From assembly GCA_025667525.1 (NCBI GenBank), contig CM046879.1, forward strand, positions 359,928,639-359,992,638: a stretch of 64,000 nucleotides of DNA. The letters are read 5' to 3'. The stretch comes from Glebionis coronaria. Lineage: Eukaryota; Streptophyta; Magnoliopsida; Asterales; Asteraceae. The position numbers and the translations under genes were made by a program. Positions 59,701 to 64,000 of the stretch are shown here, piece after piece. The notes under the pieces are model-generated. The model was not told the origin of the DNA. It worked only from the letters and a program-made list of their open reading frames with translations, and made no database searches. Position 1 is the stretch's first letter. Every line of letters starts with the position of its first letter.

Positions 59701-60392
59701 AAACTTTCTATATTAGTTGGACCAAAGAGGTCCATATGCAATAAGTGAAGTGGTTTAGAACTAGAGTGCACCTGTTTAGACCTGAATGAGACCTTGTGCT
59801 GCTTGCCCTTAAGACATGCAACACAAGAGTGGTCATTATGGAAAGCCTTTTCAGGCAAACCATCAACTAAACCAAGCCTCACAAGTCTATTAATATTCTT
59901 AAAGTTTATGTGCCCTAATCTCCTGTGCCAAAGATTACTTTCATCTACTGAGGCTTTAGCATACAGACATGACATTTTATTATTTATCTTAATTCCATTA
60001 AGATTCACATTATATATGTCTTTATGCCTTGGTGTTCTAAAATCTATGTATTTTTCTTCAGGGAGCTTATAATCTTTGCTTAACACCAAGCACTCAGTAT
60101 CTGTGAAAAGAACCTTATTTTTGTTATCACACACTTGTGATACACTAAACAAATTATAATCCAGTTCTTTTACCAAGAAGACATTCTCAAACCGTAGATT
60201 GTTGGTGACAAGGGTTCCTTTTCCAGTAATGGTGCCATAGCCCCCTCCAAAGTATACCTTATCACCATCTTGAATAGGAGAGAAATTGGTCAGATAGTCT
60301 TCTTTTCCTGTCATGTGCCTTGAGCATCCACTATCCCAGTATCCATAATCATTGATCTTCTTCTGAATGCCCTGCACATAAAGAAAACACAT
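56772..60392 (-). CDS. pol: Copia D pol polyprotein: protease, integrase, reverse transcriptase, RNase H
   Basis: 1,206 residues without interruption. The start is the ATG whose A is the last base of the gag stop, in the -1 frame relative to gag. Protease [10 protein letters not shown] is near residue 20. The pre-integrase ([12 protein letters not shown]-x2-C) is at about 152-205. Integrase holds [15 protein letters not shown] and G-V-A-E-R-K-N-R with exact D-35-E spacing. An A/D/S-rich stretch follows ([11 protein letters not shown]). RT has the Y-V-D-D active site near residue 890. RNase H has [15 protein letters not shown] and V-D-N-N-S. All catalytic residues I looked for are present, so the protein looks competent. 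Function: copies the element's RNA to DNA and integrates it. Confidence 0.95.
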   Translation of the reverse strand: MCFLYVQGIQKKINDYGYWDSGCSRHMTGKEDYLTNFSPIQDGDKVYFGGGYGTITGKGTLVTNNLRFENVFLVKELDYNLFSVSQVCDNKNKVLFTDTECLVLSKDYKLPEEKYIDFRTPRHKDIYNVNLNGIKINNKMSCLYAKASVDESNLWHRRLGHINFKNINRLVRLGLVDGLPEKAFHNDHSCVACLKGKQHKVSFRSKQVHSSSKPLHLLHMDLFGPTNIESLKGKSYCFVITDDYSRFTWTFFLAKKSETAQSLINFITQIKKKNGNEVKIIRSDNGGEFRNQLLDDFCAKKGITRQFSIARTPQQNGVAERKNRTLIEAARTMLADAHFPIAFWAEAVNTACYVQNRALINKIHNKTPYELLWGRKPNIGFLKPFGCHVVVLETSEALGKFDSKGDEGYFMGYSVQSKGYRVYIKKEKRILEKVHVRFLESKPSDPENGPNWLFDLEPLSRALNYMPVTDPDIVKVTSSVLEKRIGNVSGIQVTKEDGPPAVKSSPTQEYVTLPIWTDEYYAAAAAARKDNGGFQIPPNTNVHTSSGADKGKSSADKSNSDADGSDADTSSSSAVSPNADKQGSDFDNTFAHLFSSHFEQGGPSNVHEEIHVDQTESDEEDIGNMEREIEDTRLLEGGVLTSTAKDHPTSQIIGDIMAPVQTRRSHQGLGGFIANIHKKVDTPLVQACLFACFLSQEEPKKIFDALKEPSWVEAMQDELHQFAIQDVWELVACPRYVRPIGTRWVLRNKKDERGIVVRNKARLVAQGYTQEEGIDYEEVFAPVARIEAIRIFLAYASCMNFTVYQMDVKSSFLYGTIVEEVYVMQPPGFEDPENPDKVYRVKKAMYGLHQAPRAWYGTLSTYLVENGFKRGTIDQTLFTKKKGKHVLLVQVYVDDIIFGSTDPKMSEDFSKLMTDKFKMSAMGEMNFFLGLQVQQKEDGIFISQDKYVAEILKKYGFSPHEKEASTPMDRQHPWGKIGAGKDVDVRHYRSMIGSLMYLTASRPDIMFAVCACARHQVTPKECHLFAVKRIFRYLRCYPDLGLWYPKDSPLDLIAYSDSDYGGDKFDRKSTTGGCQFLGSRLISWQCKKQTVVANSTTEAEYVAAAACCGQVLWIQNQLLDYGYNFMHTKIFVDNNSTLCIIKNPVHHSKTKHIEIRHHFIRDCFEKGLIQPDRVDTEDNVADLLTKPFDAGRFQYLVTNIGMVNLT

Positions 60393-63286
60393 TAGTTTTC
60401 TTTGGGAACCCAAGCCTTGGAAGACTTGGATTCATTTGGTTGTTCAACAAGAACAGACTTGGTTCTCATAACAACCCCATTTTCATCCCTGTTTGAATGA
60501 AATTCCCAGTTAACCCCAATTGGTGTTGACAATGCCTTTGAAATATAATGAAACCTGTTGCATGTCATAGAAATACCAGTAGAATTAGGGTTTTGGTCTT
60601 GTTTTGGTCTCCATGTTAAGCTAGTAGAAGCTTTAGACCTATTTCCCTGTGGTTGCAAATACCTAGGTTTAGCAGTGTGTCTGTCAGCGCTGAAATTTCT
60701 CTTATCAGCGCCCCGATTGCCTTTATCAGCGTTGAACCTAGGGTTTGCTACAGGAACCCATTGACTATTTGACCAGGTGTTTGACTTTTGAAAAGGTCTT
60801 AGGCCTTGTGTGTTAGACCTTCTAGAAAAGAATGGGGCTGGTCTAACAACTTGTGAACTTTTGTTCACAAAGGTATTGGGTCTGACAGTGTTTGACCTAT
60901 GTTGACTTTTGTCAGCGCTGAAATGGTTCCTATCAGCGTTGACATTGGAAGCGTTGACACATCTGTAAGCCAAATGTGAGAAGCTACCACATGTGTAACA
61001 AGCTTTTCTAGACATAGTCTTAGGTCTAGAAGCAAAGAAGCCTGTTCCAGGATTACTAACTTGGCTTTTTGGTGACCTAGTATTCCTATACATCTCTGCA
61101 TACTTAACACTAGGTTTTCTAACATTTTGTGGGCCAAGGTCAACAGTTTTGCCAGTGGTAGGGTGTGTGATCTTAATAGGTTTAGGATTATAGGACTCCA
61201 CAATTGGTATCATATTTGGTGTGGGCTCATTTGGACTTTCACACAACAACCCTCCCTTAACAAACAAGGTGTGGTTAGCTTTCTTCCACTCATCTAGGTC
61301 AGTCAGTTTTTGCTTGTATTCCTCAACTGGGGAAATCACTCTAGGTGGAGGAATGAATTCCTCCTCTTGGCATTCTGGCAAGCCAGTCCAAGATAAGTCC
61401 TTTGATTGGACACCATAGAAATCCCCAGCTGGTGGTGGAACAACAGTATAATTATTCATCCCAATCCCACTCATATCCTTAGAGTCTCTTTGTTTACTAA
61501 CACACTCTCCTAGGGATTGTGTGGCCTTATCAAATCTCTGGATTTTAAGACTCACATTATCTTTATTTTTGTTAGCCTCTTCTAACTGAGCTATCAAATC
61601 AAGATTAACCCTATTTACTATATCTTGAACATCCTTACTCTGATGTAACTCATGTTTTAAGATATTTATTTGATCCTTTAAATCAAACTCCATTTTCTTA
61701 TACTCAGCTACTGTCTTTTCTGTTTGGGTAAGAGCAATTTGATAATTAGATACTTTACATCTTTCAGTACTTGCCTCATCTAATAATTTAACTATCTCTT
61801 GTTTTAGTTTTTCAGTATTTAAACGACAACCCTTAGAACAGAAAGCATCATCATATACCTCATTATCTGATGAAGAGGAGGAGTGTGCCATGAGAGCATA
61901 TTCAACATGCTCTTCTTTAACTTCAGCAACCAAAGCTCTGTCCTCTTCCTCATTCTTAGCCATCCAGCTCCAATCCCATTCTCCAACACCATCAATTTGT
62001 TGAACAGCAACCATGGCCTTGGGATCTGGGCTCTTAATCATTTGGCTTGAAGGCTTCCCAGCATCAGATCTTCTTGGAGATCTACATTCCCTCATAAAGT
62101 GCCCCATCCTATGACAGTTGTAGCACTCAACCTTGGACTTGTCAAATCCAGCAACATCCTTAGCATTAAAGGTCATCTTCTTCTTGAACCTTTTATTGAA
62201 CCTGTTTGCTCTTAAACTTACAAGAGCCATAGTCCACTTGATGTCCAACTCTTCCAGTTGTTCATCACTTATCTGCTCAAGATCTTCATATGTAATCCTT
62301 GAATCACTGGGCAAAGAAGCAATGAATGCACACACAGTATCTAGATCAAAACCAGCAGGTTTAATTCTATCAGCGCCATGATTGTGTGTGTCAGCGCTTG
62401 AGTACAAAGCGTTGATAGGATATGATCCAGCGCTGACAGGCTGAGATCCAGCGTTGACACAATGAGATCCAGGGGCTGAATGTCCATAGAAGTTCATGGA
62501 ATCAAATTGGCCTTCACTTTGTGAGAAGAAGGCCATGTTGCTGCTGGAAGATTTATTATCACTATCCAATTGCCATTCATTCTCCAACAGTCTTAGTTTG
62601 TTGAAGATGTCATCAAACCTGGAGGTCTTGTGGGTGTTGTTGACAAGAATGGATCTTGTCTCAATCTTCCATACATCACCAAGGCTTTTGAGAAAAGTAG
62701 CATTCAATTCAGGGTCATCAATCTGTGTTCCCATGAAGGAAAGTTGACTTGTGATGTCAAGAAGTCTACTTCTCACACTGCTGAGATTCTCATTAGGTTG
62801 AGCTTTAAAGACAGCATACTCATGCAAGAGTTGCTTCTTCTTTTCTTCTTTTGTATCAGCATTGCCACCATATGCTACTTCAAGAGCTTCCCAAAGCTCT
62901 TTTGCAGACTCAAAGCGTTTGTACTTGTGCTGATTCTCATGACCTAGGGCGTGTTTCATGATGTTTAAGATTTTCATGTCCACCCTCTTCTTGGCTATAT
63001 CTTCAACAGCTACAGCTCTCCCATCTCCAGGCTTTTCCTGCTTATCAGCTTCAGGACAATTAGGAACAGCTGATCTTGTGGCAATTGCAGCAGTAATCTT
63101 TGCTGCTTTGTCGAATGTGTTCCCATATTCGACAATCTCCCAAAGAGTATAGTCATAAATAGATATATACTGCTCAAAGTTAGACTTCCAAAGCTCAAAG
63201 TTCCTGGCATCAAACATGGGAATTTTGATACTAGGGTTTGAGGAGTTGTTTTGTAGCAAAGCAGCAGCTTGATCTGTGCCAGACAT
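60392..63286 (-). CDS. gag: Copia D Gag, large Sirevirus type with two zinc knuckles
   Basis: 964 residues, uninterrupted. The N-terminal capsid-like part ([15 protein letters not shown], then E-A-L-E-V-A-Y-G-G) matches the UBN2/DUF4219 Gag of Copia elements. Knuckle 1, [14 protein letters not shown], is near residue 386. A coiled coil of about 70 residues follows ([14 protein letters not shown]). Knuckle 2, [14 protein letters not shown], is near residue 758. The C-terminal region repeats N/S/G-A-D-(K/R) because the CAGCG word is read in one codon phase. It ends A-W-V-P-K-E-N. Gag forms the particle and packages RNA. Confidence 0.94.
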   Translation of the reverse strand: MSGTDQAAALLQNNSSNPSIKIPMFDARNFELWKSNFEQYISIYDYTLWEIVEYGNTFDKAAKITAAIATRSAVPNCPEADKQEKPGDGRAVAVEDIAKKRVDMKILNIMKHALGHENQHKYKRFESAKELWEALEVAYGGNADTKEEKKKQLLHEYAVFKAQPNENLSSVRSRLLDITSQLSFMGTQIDDPELNATFLKSLGDVWKIETRSILVNNTHKTSRFDDIFNKLRLLENEWQLDSDNKSSSSNMAFFSQSEGQFDSMNFYGHSAPGSHCVNAGSQPVSAGSYPINALYSSADTHNHGADRIKPAGFDLDTVCAFIASLPSDSRITYEDLEQISDEQLEELDIKWTMALVSLRANRFNKRFKKKMTFNAKDVAGFDKSKVECYNCHRMGHFMRECRSPRRSDAGKPSSQMIKSPDPKAMVAVQQIDGVGEWDWSWMAKNEEEDRALVAEVKEEHVEYALMAHSSSSSDNEVYDDAFCSKGCRLNTEKLKQEIVKLLDEASTERCKVSNYQIALTQTEKTVAEYKKMEFDLKDQINILKHELHQSKDVQDIVNRVNLDLIAQLEEANKNKDNVSLKIQRFDKATQSLGECVSKQRDSKDMSGIGMNNYTVVPPPAGDFYGVQSKDLSWTGLPECQEEEFIPPPRVISPVEEYKQKLTDLDEWKKANHTLFVKGGLLCESPNEPTPNMIPIVESYNPKPIKITHPTTGKTVDLGPQNVRKPSVKYAEMYRNTRSPKSQVSNPGTGFFASRPKTMSRKACYTCGSFSHLAYRCVNASNVNADRNHFSADKSQHRSNTVRPNTFVNKSSQVVRPAPFFSRRSNTQGLRPFQKSNTWSNSQWVPVANPRFNADKGNRGADKRNFSADRHTAKPRYLQPQGNRSKASTSLTWRPKQDQNPNSTGISMTCNRFHYISKALSTPIGVNWEFHSNRDENGVVMRTKSVLVEQPNESKSSKAWVPKEN

Positions 63287-63379
63287 GATGTTTTTAGGGT
63301 TTTGAGAATTTTAGGGTTTTTAGGGTTTTTGGTGTTTTAGGGTTCTAGCGTTACTTAAAGATCAAAAGTTTCTCAACAA
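63287..63379 (-). promoter_or_regulatory. Short leader of Copia D with four telo-box-like motifs
   Basis: Minus-strand ACCCTAAA occurs four times (plus-strand TTAGGGT or TTAGGGG-like, at about 63294, 63311, 63320 and 63337) in under 60 bp just upstream of the gag ATG. Telo-boxes (AAACCCTAA) are known plant regulatory motifs in promoters and leaders of growth-related genes and bind Myb-type telomere-repeat proteins. Confidence 0.6.
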
Positions 63380-63391
63380 GCTCTGATACCA
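63380..63391 (-). other. Primer-binding site of Copia D (tRNA-Met)
   Basis: Minus strand TGGTATCAGAGC, an exact match to the standard initiator tRNA-Met site, two bases from the LTR. Confidence 0.95.
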
Positions 63392-63393
63392 CT

Positions 63394-63894
63394 TGTTGAT
63401 CCCAAACTTAGATCGATTAAGCTTTGTGTATACGAGATTAGATCAAGTACTACACGTAGAGAAACCTTTGCTTATGAATAAAGTAACAAAGTGTTATGCG
63501 GAATTAACACTTGATCTAAAACACAATGATGTTAAACAAACTTTCACTTGTATTAGAATAATCGTACTTGGTTACAATGAAAGGGTTTAACAATCGAAAA
63601 CTTATGAAAACTGATATATGACTTTAACCTAAAAGACCTTCTTTTATAGAACAAGAAGTCTTGTACAATAAGCTACGAATCAACTATTCTAGGTAAAGAT
63701 AATAATAAAAAATACAATGTTGTGCTTATCTTTACCATACATAAATAAAGAAACAAATAAACAAAAGATATTCCATCAGTGTCAATCTTCAAGGCTGTCA
63801 GCATTGACTTCTATCAGCGTCCAATGTCAATCTATCAGCGTTGACTTTCTTCTTATCAGCGTTTAGTGATCTGACCCATATTTTATTCCCAACA
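63394..63894 (-). repeat. 5' LTR of Copia D
   Basis: Starts TGTTGGGAATA at 63894 on the minus strand; followed on the plus strand by the CATAG duplication. Confidence 0.95.
63641..63648 (-). promoter_or_regulatory. TATA box of Copia D
   Basis: Minus strand TATAAAAG, about 250 bp from the LTR start; would drive gag-pol transcription leftward. Confidence 0.65.
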
Positions 63895-64000
63895 CATAGA
63901 GCCTCTTGTAAGACCAAGACTGTAAATACTGTGACAAAACCTTTGCATCTCTTGCATATGGATTTATTTGGTCCAGTTTCAATCAGAAGCATTAGTCATA
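63895..64000 (+). pseudogene. Copia A pol, continued: start of integrase core (runs off the window)
   Basis: Resumes in frame after removal of Copia D and one CATAG: R-A-S-C-K-T-K-T-V, then [12 protein letters not shown], the first catalytic Asp region of a Copia integrase. No stop is seen before the window ends. Confidence 0.92.

Larger units (their letters stand above)
51880..63894 (-). mobile_element. Sirevirus-like Ty1/Copia element D, full length, gag and pol intact
   Basis: 501-bp LTRs (51880-52380 and 63394-63894) start TGTTGGGAATA and end GATCAACA on the minus strand, with CATAG on both sides. On the minus strand the order is: LTR, tRNA-Met primer site, short leader, gag, pol, 1.25-kb spacer, a third ORF, polypurine tract, LTR. 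An extra ORF after pol and a large gag with a long C-terminal region are Sirevirus traits. The LTRs differ at about four positions by eye. The word CAGCG (plus strand) occurs 34 times by my count. Confidence 0.96.

Noticed and set aside
60370..60400. Splice acceptor (TTTTCTTTATGTGCAG) at the Copia D gag-pol boundary
   Set aside because: It resembles an acceptor, but no matching site is visible in Copia A and no donor can be assigned; pol frame is already open upstream of it.

Overview
This window is plant nuclear DNA, almost certainly from a eudicot and most likely from the daisy family (Asteraceae). That placement rests on recalled resemblance of the retroelement proteins, especially the Cys-rich/acidic ORF at 35878-37473 and the downstream ORF of the minus-strand Copia element, to proteins I remember as abundant in Asteraceae genomes; no search was run. 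The sequence is AT-rich. Nearly all of it is transposable elements nested inside one another, and I see no convincing ordinary host gene. The only non-retroelement coding candidates are two small genes (a GRF-type zinc-finger protein and a coiled-coil protein) lying inside a CACTA DNA transposon.

Layout, left to right. 1-3676: AT-rich LTR-like DNA, minus strand, cutting into a CACTA transposase pseudogene. 3677-14405: the CACTA (En/Spm) element, minus strand. It holds a broken transposase gene split by a solo LTR (4240-6055, duplication TTTAC), a 200-nt foldback just upstream of the transposase ORF, a 2.2-kb minisatellite of 30-bp units (9731-11912), the GRF and coiled-coil genes, arrays of 28-bp palindromes, and a terminal repeat at 14389-14405. 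The CACTA sits in the 5' LTR of a Ty3/Gypsy element (E, 14406-32418). E is broken in pol by a second Gypsy chromovirus (F, 17048-28393, duplication TAAAA). A plus-strand Copia element (A) begins inside the 3' LTR of E at 32419. The start of A is broken by a non-autonomous Athila-like element (B, 32734-50799), which is itself broken by a complete but mutated Athila-like element (C, 37582-48846, duplication GGAGC). The rest of A (gag end, protease, pre-integrase, then integrase at 63895-64000) is split by a minus-strand Sirevirus-like Copia (D, 51880-63894, duplication CATAG).

Four insertions (solo LTR, F, C and D) are proven by matching 5-bp target duplications. In all four the host reading frame or structure closes perfectly when the insert is taken out. 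Insertion order along the deepest chain is E, then A, then B, then C. D is the youngest-looking element: its 501-bp LTRs differ at about four positions and its gag and pol are fully open. C has LTRs about 1.5 percent apart by eye but a broken pol.

The signals most worth following are: the transposase-sense hairpin in the CACTA element; the palindromic minisatellite and two-gene cassette inside the same element; short element-specific words scattered through LTR, spacer and coding DNA of the two Copia elements; a one-base gag-stop/pol-start overlap shared by both Copia elements; strongly conserved 3' non-coding modules linking the gag-pol-less element B to element C; and an extra ORF placed before gag in Gypsy element F.
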